Source of the DNA: Salvia splendens
Taxonomy: Eukaryota; Streptophyta; Magnoliopsida; Lamiales; Lamiaceae
DNA: 64,000 nt
NCBI RefSeq assembly: GCF_004379255.2
Contig: NC_056052.1
Span: 124,001-188,000 of the forward strand
Reading direction: 5' to 3'
Positions 31,207 to 43,858 of the stretch are shown piece by piece. The notes beneath the pieces were generated by a model. It searched no databases, was not told where the DNA came from, and was given only the letters and a program-made list of their open reading frames with translations. Each line of letters opens with the position of its first letter. Position 1 is the first letter of the stretch. The position numbers and the translations under genes are program-made.

Positions 31207-34200
31207 ATGGCTAGATTTGAGGCCGAGAAGTTCAATGGCTTGAACGATTTTGGTCTCTGGCAAATCAAAATGAGGGCATTGCTTACTCATCAAGGACTGG
31301 ATGAAGCTTTGGAGCTAGGAGAGAAAGAAGATAAATCTGATGCGAAACAGATCGAGATCTTGAAGAAAGCCAAGAGTGTGCTCATTCTGAATCTAGATGA
31401 AATTGGAGGATCTCTACATGACCAAGTCATTAGCCAACAGGTTATATCTCAAGTAACGTCTATATTCTTTCAGGTTTAATGATGATAAGCCGATTGGGGA
31501 TCATTGGATCAATTCAACAAGATATTGGATGATCTGGAGAACGTTGATGCTAAGATGGAAGAAGAGGATAAGGCGATTGCATTACTGAATGCACTTCCCA
31601 AGTCATTCAAGCACTTTAAAGATGCTATGCTTTAGGGAAGAGAGAAATCTATCACTCTGTTGGATGTTCTAACAGCCTTGAAGTCAAAGGTCTTGCAGAG
31701 ATCAGAGAATGGCCAATCTGAGACGTCTGCAGAGGTTCTCAATATCAAGAAGTTCAAGTTTAAACCCAAGCCTAAACATGGAGTCTCCAAGAATTTCCAA
31801 GAGAAGCAGAAAGTGGAAAGGAAGGAGACCCGCAACTGTCATTACTGCAATAAGCCAGGGCATATCAAGAAGAATTGTTTCTCATGGAAGAGAAAGCAAG
31901 CTACAGAAGGCAATGATCAAGGCTCCACAGATGTAGTGCAAGAAGAACTAGTGCATCAAATCATGAATGTGAATGCAGAAGCAATAGGGGAAGCTTGGAT
32001 CATAGACTCTGGCTGCAGTTTTCATGTAAGCTCTCACAAACAATGGTTTGAGGATTTTAGAGCATCAAATGGCTCTGTCATTCTTGGCAACAATCAGACT
32101 TGCATGATAAGAGGAATATGTAATATTAGATTGAAGCTTGCAGATGATTTTATAATATTGCTCACTCATGTGAGGTTCATACCAGAAATCAAAAGGAATT
32201 TAGTTTCTCTTGGACTTCTTGAGACAAAAGGATATGGTTTCAGATCAGAAGATGGAAGACTGGTTATCTACAAGGGCTCCAATATAGTGATGAATGTTGT
32301 GAAGAGACAAACTCTCTATTATCTTGAGGCAAGTGTTATTGCAGGAAGCACAAATTTGTCCTAGCGGCAAGGAGTTTAGACATTATTGCATGAGGTGCCG
32401 AGTTCAAGCCCTCTTAACATCAGTTGTAATTTCCTCCTATATATAGTATATGAGTTTATTTGTAATTTCTTCCCTTATATAGGAGTTAATTTTTTTTAAA
32501 AGCACAAATATTGCAGAGAGGCAGATAGATGTGCACACATGGCACATCAGATTGGGCCACCTGGGCACAAAGGGAATGCTTCAACTCGCAAAGAAAGGTA
32601 TATTCAGGATGGAGAAGGATCAAGATCTGAGCAAATGTGAGCAGTGTATGATGGGAAAGAGTAAGAAGCTTCCATTTCCAAAAGGAAAGCACACATTTGC
32701 ATAAGTTCTTGAATATGCTCACAGTGATATTTGGGGACCTGCTCAGCCATTAACTATGAATGGGGGAAGATACTTCATGACCATCATAGATGATTTTTCA
32801 AGAAAGCTATGGGTGCAAGTTCTAAAAGAAAAATCAGAAGCTATCAGATTTTTCAAGGAATGCCACTTAATGGTTGAGAGAGAAAAGAAAGTTAGTCTCA
32901 AGTGCTTGAGGACAGACAACGGCTTAGAGTATCTATCTCAAGAGTTCACTGAGTATTGCAAAAGAAAGGGAATTCAAGGCACAAGACAGCCCCCAGAAAT
33001 CCATAACAAAATGGAGTGGCCGAGAGAATGAATGGAACCATTATGGAAAGAGTTAGGTGCATGTTACTGTCGTCTGGTGTTGATAAAAGGTTCTGGGGTG
33101 AGGCAGTAGATACTGTTGTGATAATAAACAAGTCTCCTTCTTCAGCAGTGAATTTTGATATTCCAGATGCTAGATGGCATGGTTATCTACCTGATTTCAG
33201 CAAGCTAAGATCTTTTGGATGCAGGGCATATGCACATATAAAGCAAGGGAAGTTGGAATCCAGGGCATTAAGGTGCATTTTTCTTGGATATCATACTGGA
33301 TCCAAGGCTTACAGACTCTGGTGCACTAAGCCTAGGAATGGAAAACTCATAGAGAACAGAGATGTCACTTTTAATGAGGCCTTTATGCCTTATCTTGCTG
33401 AAGTAAGAAGGACTGCATCAGTTGAGGTGGAGCCAATAGACAATGGCAGAAATGAAGTAGTTGATGATGAGTTGAGGAGTTCAGATGATGAGCAGTAGAC
33501 TGCAACAAACAATTTCACCCCTACAGTACCAAATATTGCCAGAGATAGACCAAGGAAAGCACCAAAATTGCCATCAAGATTCTTAGATTATGAGATGGCT
33601 TATTTTGCCCTCCATGTAGGAGAGAGCATAGAGTTTGATGAACCTGCCTCATATGAGGAAGCAATGAAAGGAAATGAATGGGAGAAATGACTTGAAGCAA
33701 TGAGAGAAGAAATAGAGTCTCTCATGAAAAATAAGACATGGATCCTATCTGACAGACCATCCTCTTAGAAACTAGTGGGATGTAAATGGATTTTTAAGAA
33801 GAAGGTGGAGGTTTTGATGGGAACAAGATCAGATACAAGGCAAGGTTAGTAGCAAAGGGATATTTGCAGAAGGAGGGAGTGGATTTTAATGAAGTATTCT
33901 CTCCAGTTGTGAAACATTCTTGCATTAGGATACTGTTGTATGTGATTGCTCAAAGGAATTGGGAGTTACATCAACTTGATGTCAAGACAACATTCTTGCA
34001 TGGAGATCTAGTTGAGACTATATACATGGAGCAGCCAAAAGGTTTTGTTGTTCACGGGCAAGAGGATAAGGTCTGCTTGTTGAAGAAGAGCTTATATAGC
34101 CTTAAGCAAAGTAGTAGGTAGTGGTATCTCAAGTTTGACTCGCATTTAAGCAACATTGGTTTCATAAAGTCAGCTTATGTACATAAAGTCTGATGGAGAG

Positions 34201-35202
34201 AGGGCAGTGGCCTATCTGGTGCTATATGTTGCTGATATGCTAGTGGCTGCAGCTGACATGGATGAAGTTAGGTCAGTGAAGTCAGAGTTGAGTAGGGAAT
34301 TTGAAATGAAGGATCTAGGGGAGGCTAGAAGGATTCTTGGAATGGATATTCAGAGGAGCAGAGACAAAGGGGAAATCTATCTGGTGCAGACTGATTACTT
34401 AAGCAAGGTTCTTAAAAGATTCCAGATGGAGAACTCCAAAGAGGTATCTGTTCCATTAGCTCAGCATTTCAAGTTATCTCTGCAGCAAATCCCTAAATCA
34501 GATAAAGAAAGGAAAGAAATGTCAAAAATCCCTTATGCTTCGATCATAGGAAGCATCATGTATAACATGGTCTGCACCATGCCAGACCTGACTCATGGTG
34601 TGAGTGTGACAAGCAGATACATGAGGGAGTTTGGCAAAGAGCATTGGTGTACATTAAAGTGGATTCTCATATACCTAAAGGGCAACAAGAACCTTGGAAT
34701 ATTATTCAAGAAGGTTGATTCTGAAAGTGATGATCCACTGATTGGATATTGTGACTCAGACTATGCAACGAATTTAGACAACAGAAAGTCTCAGACATGA
34801 TACATATTCAAGTTGTATGGTGTAGCTGTGAGTTGGAAATAGACACTTCAATCAGTTGTTGCCCTATCCACTACAGAGGTTGAGTATATTGCCCTCACAG
34901 AAGCAGTAAAGGAAGGAATCTGGTTAAGAGGGATCTTGGCAGATTTTGGAGTGGAGCAAAAGAGAGTCAGAGTACTATGTGATATCACTGGTGCAATTAG
35001 TTTGGCACGACACCAAGTGTTTCATGAAAGATGAAAACACACAGACATCCGACTGCATTTCATCAAAGACATGATTGAGAAGGATGAAGTGGAGGTGTGG
35101 AAGGTTGGCACTGAGGACAATGCAGCTGATGCATTGACTAAGACAATACCAGTCTCCAAGCTAGAACATTGCTTGAGGCTGGTGAGTGTGGTTGCACAGT
35201 GA
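31207..35202 (+). pseudogene. Copia-5 gag-pol, decayed; RT active-site Asp lost
   Basis: Gag starts MARFEAEKFNGLNDFGLWQI at 31207, with a frameshift or stop near 31478. The zinc knuckle CHYCNKPGHIKKNC and protease WIIDSGCSFHV lie in 31660-32364. After the SINE come WHIRLGHLGTKG, HSDIWGPA, RTDNGLEY and, after a frameshift near 33000, ERMNGTIMERVR. RT (33864-34800) carries YVADML where the family has YVDD, so one catalytic aspartate is replaced by alanine. RNase H continues through several stops ([23 protein letters not shown]) to a TGA at 35200-35202. Confidence 0.88.
32356..32499 (+). mobile_element. tRNA-derived SINE, copy 2 (about 144 bp, 5'-shortened)
   Basis: Same family as 27623-27785 in the opposite orientation: TTGTCCTAGCGGCAAGGAG, box-B-like GAGTTCAAGCCC, the same 3' body and a T/A-rich tail. 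Flanked by a 10-bp duplication AAGCACAAAT (32346-32355, 32500-32509). It lacks the first dozen bases of copy 1. It splits the Copia-5 frame between protease and integrase. Confidence 0.85.
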
Positions 35203-35260
35203 GGTGGAGTTTTGAATTGGAGACGAAGTATGAGGGGATTCGCATGTCCAAGGTGGAGAT

Positions 35261-35407
35261 TGTTAGGTTAGTGGCCATGTGAGTTGGCTCGAGGTTCGGA
35301 TGAAATGGCTCAGCTCAAGGCATAGGCTCGGATGAAACAAAAACCTATCAATGCATGCAGCTGGAGAAGTCGGTTATAACTAACTTTCTTTCTCAACGGT
35401 GCATCGC
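35261..35407 (+). repeat. Copia-5 3' LTR, left part
   Basis: Starts TGTTAGGTTAGTGGCCATG after the polypurine tract and runs to GTGCATCGC, where element B is inserted. The ATCGC at 35403-35407 is the B target duplication. Confidence 0.9.
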
Positions 35408-38265
35408 TGTAACGCCCCACTTTTTGAACCCTAATTTTGGAACCCTAAGACGTTGTATTTATTGCTTTGATTGTCAGAATTAAATGATGAATCGTTATGT
35501 GATTGATTCGATGACCTAATTTTGATTTTGACCTAGTCAATTTCGTTGATTTTATGACGTGGCTTAAATTAATTGATGTGGAATGATATATATTGCGGTA
35601 ACTTATTTTTTTTAAGGGGAGTGAGATTTAGTTAGGATCATAAATAATTACCTTGCCCTTTTATTGAGGGAATTTTCGACCATTATTATTATTTGGAGAG
35701 GAATTATTTTTCTTGGATTTAATTATTTGTTTTGGGATAATTATCCAAATTAAATCCTAAAGCCTAATTATCTTATTTAAAAATCGGCCCCTATTATTTT
35801 GTTTAGAGAGATTTCGAAATCTCCTAGTTTGTGGGAGAAAGAAATTATTCATTATTTATTTTGATCCCTTAATTATTTCTTTCCATGTTTTAATTGGAAT
35901 ATCCTAGCAAATCTTGCCTTATCTATTTTGTTAAAGATTTGGAAATTATTCCTTGTGAGAGAATTTAAATCACACGCCTATTTCCTTTATTTGGGAGAAT
36001 TTTTATTAATTTTCCTGCTCCGTATTTATTTTTTTCTGCTCCGTGAAAATGCCAAATTAAATCATGGCTAATTAAATAACCATGATTTTTGAATATCCTC
36101 CTTATTCTCCCTCATATTTCACGCCAATTACCTCCATCAAATCTCCCCAAATCTCTCAAACCTTTATTACAATTATTCTCCCAAATCTCCAATTAATTGT
36201 GGGATATTCTATTCCTAAATTCTATAAATAAAAGACTCCTAAACCTATCACCTCAAATCACACGCCTCTCTCTCTCAATCTCACGCCATTCTCTCTTCTC
36301 CACTCTCCCACACTTGTTCATCCATTCTACTCAAGATCCCCTCAATTTCCCAAGAGATTATTGAAGAACCAAGCTTTTATTCGCTTTCTACCGATTGTTT
36401 AGTCATATAAAGGTAAATTCAAACCTATATTCTTCACTCCTCTCCATCTAAACCTTCTTTGACTCCGTCATGCATGTAGAGAGTGTAGGGAATGCAGATC
36501 TAAGGGTTTAATCGGTGGGAATGTGTAATCGTATGTGTGAATGCTTTTTGATTTCAATTGGTTGATGATTTAATGAATCATCGGTGAATGATATGTGATT
36601 TCATGAAAATATGTGTCTAAGGACCCTTTTGAGCATGCTTGTATGTTAAAACCATGAAAAGGTTGATTTTGAATAAGTGAGGGAAAACCCTAATTCGAAT
36701 TCCTAAAAGCATGAGAAACTGTGATTCCAAACAGTAAGTTCCGACTCGTTTTTGACTGACCAAATGAACTCCGATTTGACCGATTCTTTTTCCTGAGTAA
36801 ACTTCATGATGTCTTCTGTGTTGTGTGTAAATTTGAACTCATTTGGATAAAAGATGGATTTTTGGTGAATTTTTAAAGTTGACTGCGCATTTTTGGCAGA
36901 AACTGTTTTCTCGACCAGTAGGTTACGTTTTCTATTTGACCGACCTAAAAAGGTTATTTTGACATGAAATTTAAACTGGAAGTTATTTGATGAGTCTACT
37001 GATTTTTCGTAAAGTTTTAGCCCCAACGGAAGTCGGATGATTTTTAAATGATTTTTATAAAATGGTTGCGCAGTGCTGCCAGATTTCTACCTTTGCAAAA
37101 TAACTATATTTTTATGTTTTGAATGACATACATGAATTATATGTGTGACGAGATGATGTGATATTCAAAGATGTTATGCTATGATGTGATTTCCATTTGT
37201 TGTTGGGAAAAGGGAAAAATTAAGGACATGCATAATACTAAGTCCATGTTAGTGACTAATTGGGAATACCTTATCCAAAGGTGAAAATTCGTGCGTAAAG
37301 CGTGATATCAAAGGAAAAGCGAAACTTGAAATCTAAAGGATCGAGGTGGGCTTCTTTTCTACCCTACATTTTTGTGGGTTTTCTTTTACTAAAATCTTTT
37401 ACATATGACTATGGAGCTATAAGGGTGGTTTAAAGCGATTATCATGCCGTGATTTGTTTTAACATGCCTATCTGATGTGGCTGTTGCCACTGTTATATAA
37501 ATCGAATTCGGGTCCTCGTAGGGCCGCAAACCCTACTTGGATTAGTGTACACCTATGGTAGACTGTGTGCTAGCGTACGGGCTGGCCGGTCTAGTGACCT
37601 GGTTTGCGGCCGCATTCCTTGTCATGTATTGGCAGATATGGCTAACGTCTATGGAAAAATGACTGATCAGTCGACTTTTACAATGGGAAATGATTTTGAG
37701 TACCTCGGGCCTTTCTAAAGCTAAACCCCGATGGTTACTTATGTATGGCATGATAAACTATATCTTTATTGAAAATATTTTCGGCATAAGTCCACTGAGT
37801 ATCTTTATAGTACTCAGCCATGCATGTGTTTTCTCTATGTGCAGGTTGAGCGGCGGCGAGAGGTTGGTGGTGTTGAGCAAGTAACTTAACGAACTTAATG
37901 TTTATCTTTGAACTATGGGTGTCGTTGTGTCTTCACACATGACGTCACTCCTTCTCTTGGTCGTTTTCCGCTGCGATATTTCTTTTACTTATTTGTTGTT
38001 GGGCCCAAACTTGAATTTGTCCGGTTATTGGTTTCTTGTAATTTTGTTGGATAATGTCAAACTGTTAATCGTTTCCTTGAGTACTAATTGACGGCCCAAC
38101 TCATTATTTAAACCCGGGTCCTCATCTTGTTTTATACTTAATTGCTCATTTAATATGTTGGTCAAACCTCCTTGATGAAACCCTAGCCAATTTTCATTGT
38201 TATATTTAAGTCTGTTTAAGTCGCGATCGCCGCATTTATTATACCCTAGAAGGGCGGTCGTGACA
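35408..38265 (+). mobile_element. Solo-LTR-like element B (2,858 bp) inside the Copia-5 3' LTR
   Basis: Bounded by TGTAACGCCCCAC and GGCGGTCGTGACA with ATCGC duplications (35403-35407, 38266-38270). It is noncoding: no gag, protease, RT or integrase motif in any frame. It contains a TATAAATAAAAG TATA-like signal near 36222-36233 followed by CT-rich DNA, and a polyadenylation-region-like CACTGAGTA...TAGTACTCAGC palindrome near 37794-37828. This layout is that of a long LTR. Same family as element A. Solo LTRs form by recombination between the two LTRs of one element; the parental family is probably Ty3/gypsy (inference). Confidence 0.82.
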
Positions 38266-38580
38266 ATCGCGGTTTTCGAAGTTTGCTTGTGGAGTATATA
38301 TGCAGAGAAGCTGCTCATTTCAGAGAGAGGAAGGAAAATCAAAGAAGGAAGAAGAGAGAAACACTTTAGCTTGTATCTTGAGAGTAGATAGCGTGCGTAT
38401 GTGTAGTTCTTCATTCCAGTTGTGTTTCCACTGTAATCTTCATCTAGTGTTGTGAATAAACATCCTCATATAGTTTCCTGTGGATGTAGGATTGATTAAA
38501 CCGAACCACGTAAAATCCTCTGTGTTACTTCGTTCGTTCATCCTTGATCGCATTGTTTCAATCGCCATTGCAAAACTACA
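38266..38580 (+). repeat. Copia-5 3' LTR, right part
   Basis: Resumes ATCGCGGTTTTCGAAG and ends GCAAAACTACA, colinear with the end of the 5' LTR at 31174. Confidence 0.9.
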
Positions 38581-40442
38581 ATAACTCATAGCCAGATGTG
38601 TACAGTTTGGAGCTTTTATTTTGAGGGATGCCAAACCCACCATTAACTCATATTAATGACGGTGGGGCCGCCGGCCGTTAAACTTTCCCGGCAGGAGTGA
38701 CCGAAGTGTCCTTCATTTCTAATGGGTATTTTATCAAACACTTGGTGTGCAACCAAGTTTGTACTACTTCTACTTCATTTTGGAGTGCAATTCATACCAT
38801 TCTGGAGTGCAATTCATACCATTCTGGAGTGCAATTGATATACAACAAACACCACAACAAAGAAACAAAATTTGATTCAGAATTCCAGATTTGATTCACC
38901 ATTGGAAACGAAATTTCATTACTTGAACCCTAATATACAAACAAGTACCACAACAAAGAAACAAAATCCATACATCACAACACTACGTAATTTCTCTATT
39001 GCCCTATTATTCTCCTCGATTGATGACAAAATCAAACTAAAACTCTCATATTCGGTCTCCGGCAGTGACATTGCAGATGTCACGACGTCGTCTTCGTCGA
39101 TTGGCTCACACCACTTGAAAAAACGTCAATCTTTTCTCTCACAAACAAAGTATAGCTTCCCCCTTGTTGATTTTCCATGGGTGTTGACGATTCGGAGTGA
39201 AGCTTGATTCTTGCAATGGGAAAATTCGTACCGGAATCGGAGGTCAGGTCCACCGCCACTCTCGCCGGTCTCTCTGCTGTAGTTCGAACGGTCCATGATT
39301 GGCGAGTTGGGGTTACTTGAGGTTCTACCAAGAACTAGGGTTTCTCACCGTTTCTCACCCTAAACCGATGAAGAAGATTAATAGAGAAAAAGAATTAAAA
39401 TTCGTTTCACAAACGACAAGCAATTTATTTTATTAAAAATAAATTTGAAACAAATTTGAATTTATTTGAAAAAGAATAAAAATTCGAATTTTTATAAATC
39501 TTTATCTGGTCAAAATCGATTTAAAATGCGTTGACCGTTACATTTTAACTGTTCCATTCATTTCAGACTAAATGTGATCCGATTTCAAATGTGAGGGACC
39601 GAATAATTCAAAAGATAATGTTTTGGACCAAAATAAAAAAAATCACAATATGCTACGGACCAAAATGAGACTTTAGTCTTGAGAATATTGAAATGAAGCA
39701 TTTGAAAAAGGGGAAAATAACATTAAGAAATCATCGGGTGCGTAGGTATAGAATTTATATGTTGCTTTGAATTTATAGGTTTTATAAAAAGCACGCACGT
39801 ACACAATAATTATACAAATAATCATTCGGATATTAAATTATTGGAAATAAATATATCGATGGGAATTTTTTTTCATTGTTTTTTAATGAAATTAAAAGCT
39901 TTGATAATATGTTGGTTTCATAATGAACGTAATCTTCAAACTTACAATCAAACTACAATTTAATTTATTGATTTTATAAGCTTTTAAACTTGCTAGGGTA
40001 TTAGTCATAATAACCATTTAAACCATATATAGTACTCCTATTTCATACATCCTTGTACATTTAAAAATGAAAAAGATGTTTTGTGTTGTTTATAACACAT
40101 AATTTCAATATATTCGTACCCATTTATCTTTTTGTTGTCTTAATGAAAATAGATGTGTTATGATGTTAGCAATTGCTATAAAATCATATCATTCGGATAA
40201 AAAAATAAATGCAAGGTATTGGGCCTACCTTTCGTTTAAAGTGGGCCTTCTTTCAGCCTTCATTGTGCGGCTGTGTATTTGTGTGACAATTACTTTAACA
40301 GTATTGTTTTCAAAAAATTGAAAGTACATACATACTGATTGAGGTTGGATCGAACATTGAGTTATACTATTATAACTGAAGGTTCTGAATTTTTAATTAA
40401 AACTAATGTACATATTTAGAAAATTGTTTTTTTTTTCGTTTC
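38581..40442. other. Upstream region of desulfhydrase gene 1; probable old transposon remnant
   Basis: No convincing gene. About 38600-39690 looks like a decayed insertion: a GC-rich block, tandem repeats, two copies of CCACAACAAAGAAACAAAAT (38850 and 38950 areas) and right-end phrases such as GGACCAAAATGAGACTTT. I cannot place clear termini. A minus-strand open frame (39331-39080, 83 codons) has no recognisable domain. From about 39700 the DNA is AT-rich spacer. Confidence 0.5.
38778..38843. repeat. 22-bp tandem repeat, three units
   Basis: TCTGGAGTGCAATTCATACC recurs with a 22-bp period; the last unit diverges after GCAATT. Part of the putative old insertion upstream of desulfhydrase gene 1. 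Confidence 0.8.
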
Positions 40443-40449
40443 TATAAAA
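40443..40449 (+). promoter_or_regulatory. TATA box of desulfhydrase gene 1
   Basis: TATAAAA about 100 bp before the ATG at 40543, giving a predicted 5' UTR of roughly 70 nt. Position and sequence fit; no transcript evidence is available. Confidence 0.55.
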
Positions 40450-40542
40450 TGAGAGAGTGAGAGCTGACTGTCAACTGAAACAAGATTCATACACTCTATC
40501 GGCAAACTGAGATGATGGGAAGTTATATATAATATCCAAGCA

Positions 40543-43500
40543 ATGATGATAAGCAGTCGCTTGTTCAATTCAGCGCCCTTTTCGATCATCTCCGTCAGTA
40601 ACAAGAAAAAATTCAGGTCCTCGCACTATCCGACAGCCACCGCAATTCATTCGATCAAATCGGAGGTTTCAATGGATTCTACGCCCAAAACCAACGACAC
40701 CTCTTTCGAGTTTCTCTGCAAGAAGCCTTACACGCCGCCTTCGTGGGCAGCCAACCTCAATCCAATTCCTTCCCACGTTTTCTCCCTCGGCCAGGTCTCT
40801 TCCTTTTTTTTTGTAGTCGCGTTGAATTAATTGAATGCATTTTTTATTTTCTTTTGGTGTGCAGTTTCCGACTCCAATTCACAAGTGGAACCTCCCTAAT
40901 TTGCCCAAGGGAACCGAGGTTTATCTCAAGGTAACCGTGATTCTTGATTTTTTTGGTGGTTATTGAGTCGATTATTGAATTATTCTAGTGTGATTAACCG
41001 ATTGCCTTTTTCTTGTGCTTCTATCTGTGTATTCTTGTAAAGTTTAGTCTTTCTGGCTGTGTTTGCAGAATTTGATTATTTGTATTGTGCTTCTACATCT
41101 TTATCCTTTGGTAGGTAGTTGGTGGATTGTTGACCATAAGGTTATAATCGAGCAGCACATAGATGAGTAGAGCTAAGGCGTGAGCTGACCTCTAGTGATT
41201 CAGTCTCATACTAGCTGACTGAATCACTGATTTAGTGATGTAGAGAGAGACCTGTAAAATTTAAATTTTGTTGGCTGAGTAGAGAGCTAAGACGCGAGCC
41301 GACATGTAGTGATTCATCATTGCAATCCTTTTTAGAGAACTAGATTTCCATGTTTGAAGGGGCATGAATAATACTAGTAATTTGAAATTTGGAATGTCTG
41401 CTCAAACTCTTAAATCTGCTAGATTGAGAAACATGGTTTTAATAGTTTGCTTGATGTACTAGTTTCCATGTTACACACATATTGGCATGTGACTGATGTG
41501 GTTTGTGATTCTTGTTATCCTGGTTGAGGCTGTGTTATTTTGCAATTCCTGAGTATTCTAGATGGGATTATTTTGTACCCATTTACTGATGTCTAAAGTT
41601 TGCTATTGTTTATAGCGTGATGATCTTTCAGGAATGCAATTGAGTGGTAACAAAGTCAGGAAACTTGAATTCTTGATGGCGGAGGCGGTGGCGCAAGGTG
41701 CTGATTGCATTATAACTATTGGAGGGATACAAAGCAATCACTGCCGAGCCACTGCTGTGGCTGCCAAGTATTTGAATCTCGACTGCTATCTTATTCTACG
41801 CACGTCTAAGGTATCCCCCAGTTAGCACTCTTTTAGCTACTGAGAAAAAACAGGTGCCTTCAACGTTGATTCTTCTTCCCCCATACTTCCCTTTTTGCAG
41901 GCTCTAGTAGACCAAGATCCCGGGTTGACTGGAAATCTCTTAGTCGAACGTTTGGTTGGAGCACATGTAGATCTTATATCAAAAGAAGAATATGCTAGCA
42001 TTGGGGCTGTAGTACGTCTAATTCTTCACTGTTTAATTATGTTGATTTACTGGCCACAGTTTCTGGAAGTCTTACTCTTCTTTCTTTTGTTTCTGCCATC
42101 AGGCTCTCACCAACATACTGAAAGAAAAGCTGTTGAGTGAAGGCAGAAAGCCGTATGTCATTCCCGTGGGTGGATCCAACTCCTTGGGGACTTGGTAAAA
42201 TTTTTCATGAATCAGACTATTTACCTTTACCATATAAGTTTTTACTTGATTTTCTTTTTTATTGCTTTTCATTTATATTTGGTCTAGAGGACTGTAGCCT
42301 CGAGAAGTTGTGAGTGAAAATAATTTGGATGACGACGGATTTTTTTTTATCATCATGCCACATAGACACGACTTAGTCTCCTGGTACGGTACTTAATCTT
42401 GGGACAGTGCCTCATAGAATTAATCTTACCTTATGACTTGTGCCTCCCTGACAAAATTAATCTGTGATATCTCCAGCCAATTCAAACTTGAATAATGTCC
42501 GGCCAATTTGATCTCGATTAACCAAATTCTGCCATAGTCTTTAATCTCAACTTGTCTTTGTGGATGTTGAGCATTACTATTCTATTGTTGGCATAAGCTT
42601 TACGTTTATTTTGATGAATCTCAAATTTCTAGTTATATTCCATTTTGTTTCTTCTACACATGATAATGTTGCAATCAATCAACAAAACAGTTTTCTCTTC
42701 CCAGGGGCTATGTCGAAGCAGTTAGAGAGATCCAACAACAGCTTGGAAAAGGGAGCGGTGGAATAACATTTGACGACATAATTGTGGCATGTGGAAGGTC
42801 TAAACCTTAGTTATGATGTAGCTGTTGTTTTCTAATCCAGTGATGGTAACTGCTGAGACGTGCATACATGTCATTGATTTGCAGCGGAGGCACAATTGCT
42901 GGCTTATCAGTCGGGACTTGGTTGAGTGGCTTGGCTGCTAAAGTATGTATTCTTCTTCCCCACTACTCTGCTCCTCCATCTTGAAAATCGTTATCTATTT
43001 ACAAAGGCCGTTAATGCAGGTCCATGCCTATTGTGTATGTGATGATCCCGACTATTTCTATGACTACGTTCAAGGCCTAATCGATGGGCTCCAGGCCGGT
43101 GTTAGCTCGCGTGACATTGTCAACATTCAAAATGTTGAGCTCCATTTCTTTCTCAACACTTTTAGATTGGCATTTCTTGATATTTGAATGTTAGTTAAGA
43201 TTAAAACAAAAAATTCTAAAATTTGTTTAAAATTCTAATTTCTGCTATTTAATTGCACTTTCCACAGGCCAAAGGACTTGGTTATGCCATGAATACATCA
43301 GAAGAGCTAAATTTTGTGCGAGAAATTGCTAAAGCCACCGGTATTGTTCTTGACCCCGTCTACAGGTACGAGTTCGTATTGTCACCTGTCTCCTCACCTC
43401 TCGATGAAACACTATGAGATATTATGAATTTCATATGAAAAATGATGAATAAAAAACAATACTTAGAATTTTCTCCAGTTGTGGGTTGTGAAGCCTGTGC

Positions 43501-43858
43501 CAGAAATTGATTTAATAGCTTGAAATGGTTCCTATTTTATAGAAATACATATCCGGGCTCATTCAAACCTCTCCCTTTAACTAAATTCTTTATGAAACGT
43601 AAACTTCCGACCAATATTTTCCGGTGACATCATCATTTTTGTGATAAATACAGCGGAAAAGCTGCATACGGGATGATGAGAGACATGGCTGAGAATCCCA
43701 GGAAGTGGGAAGGAAGAAAGGTCCTCTTTGTACACACTGGAGGCTTCTTGGGACTGTACGAGAAAACCGAGCAGATAACGCCACTGGTCGGAAACTGGCG
43801 CAGAATGGATGTCCATGCGTCCATCCCTCGCAAGGAAGGCACGGGCAAGATGTTCTAG
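40543..43858 (+). CDS. D-CDES: D-cysteine desulfhydrase (PLP-dependent, organelle-targeted form), 10 exons, 427 aa
   Basis: Exons: 40543-40794, 40865-40930, 41616-41810, 41901-42011, 42103-42194, 42705-42797, 42885-42942, 43020-43133, 43268-43365, 43654-43858; all introns are GT-AG and phases agree. The family (with ACC deaminase, fold-type II PLP enzymes) splits D-cysteine to pyruvate, ammonia and H2S. Seen: [25 protein letters not shown] with the PLP-binding Lys region (as in ACC deaminase SGNK), [12 protein letters not shown], the phosphate-binding CGSGGTIAG loop and a C-terminal [18 protein letters not shown]. Residues 1-40 are rich in Ser, Lys, Arg and hydrophobic residues without acids, so they look like an organellar presequence; a second Met at 40672 (MDSTPKTN) could start a shorter form. 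The Arabidopsis homologue, about 400 aa, was reported mitochondrial. Tail-to-tail with a paralogue 400 bp away. Confidence 0.93.

Larger units (their letters stand above)
30720..38580 (+). mobile_element. Copia-5: copia element with a solo LTR in its 3' LTR
   Basis: 5' LTR 30720-31174, primer-binding site at 31177, gag-pol 31207-35202, polypurine tract AAGGTGGAGAT before 35261, and a 3' LTR at 35261-38580 split by element B. The 5' LTR starts TA instead of TG, and flanking 5-mers (GGAAC and ATAAC) do not match exactly, so the target duplication is decayed or the ends have changed. Without the nested insertion it is about 5.0 kb. A SINE interrupts its protease/integrase region. Confidence 0.9.

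Noticed and set aside
39080..39331. 83-codon minus-strand frame as a small gene
   Set aside because: No recognisable domain, no splice or promoter context, and it lies in a repeat-like segment.
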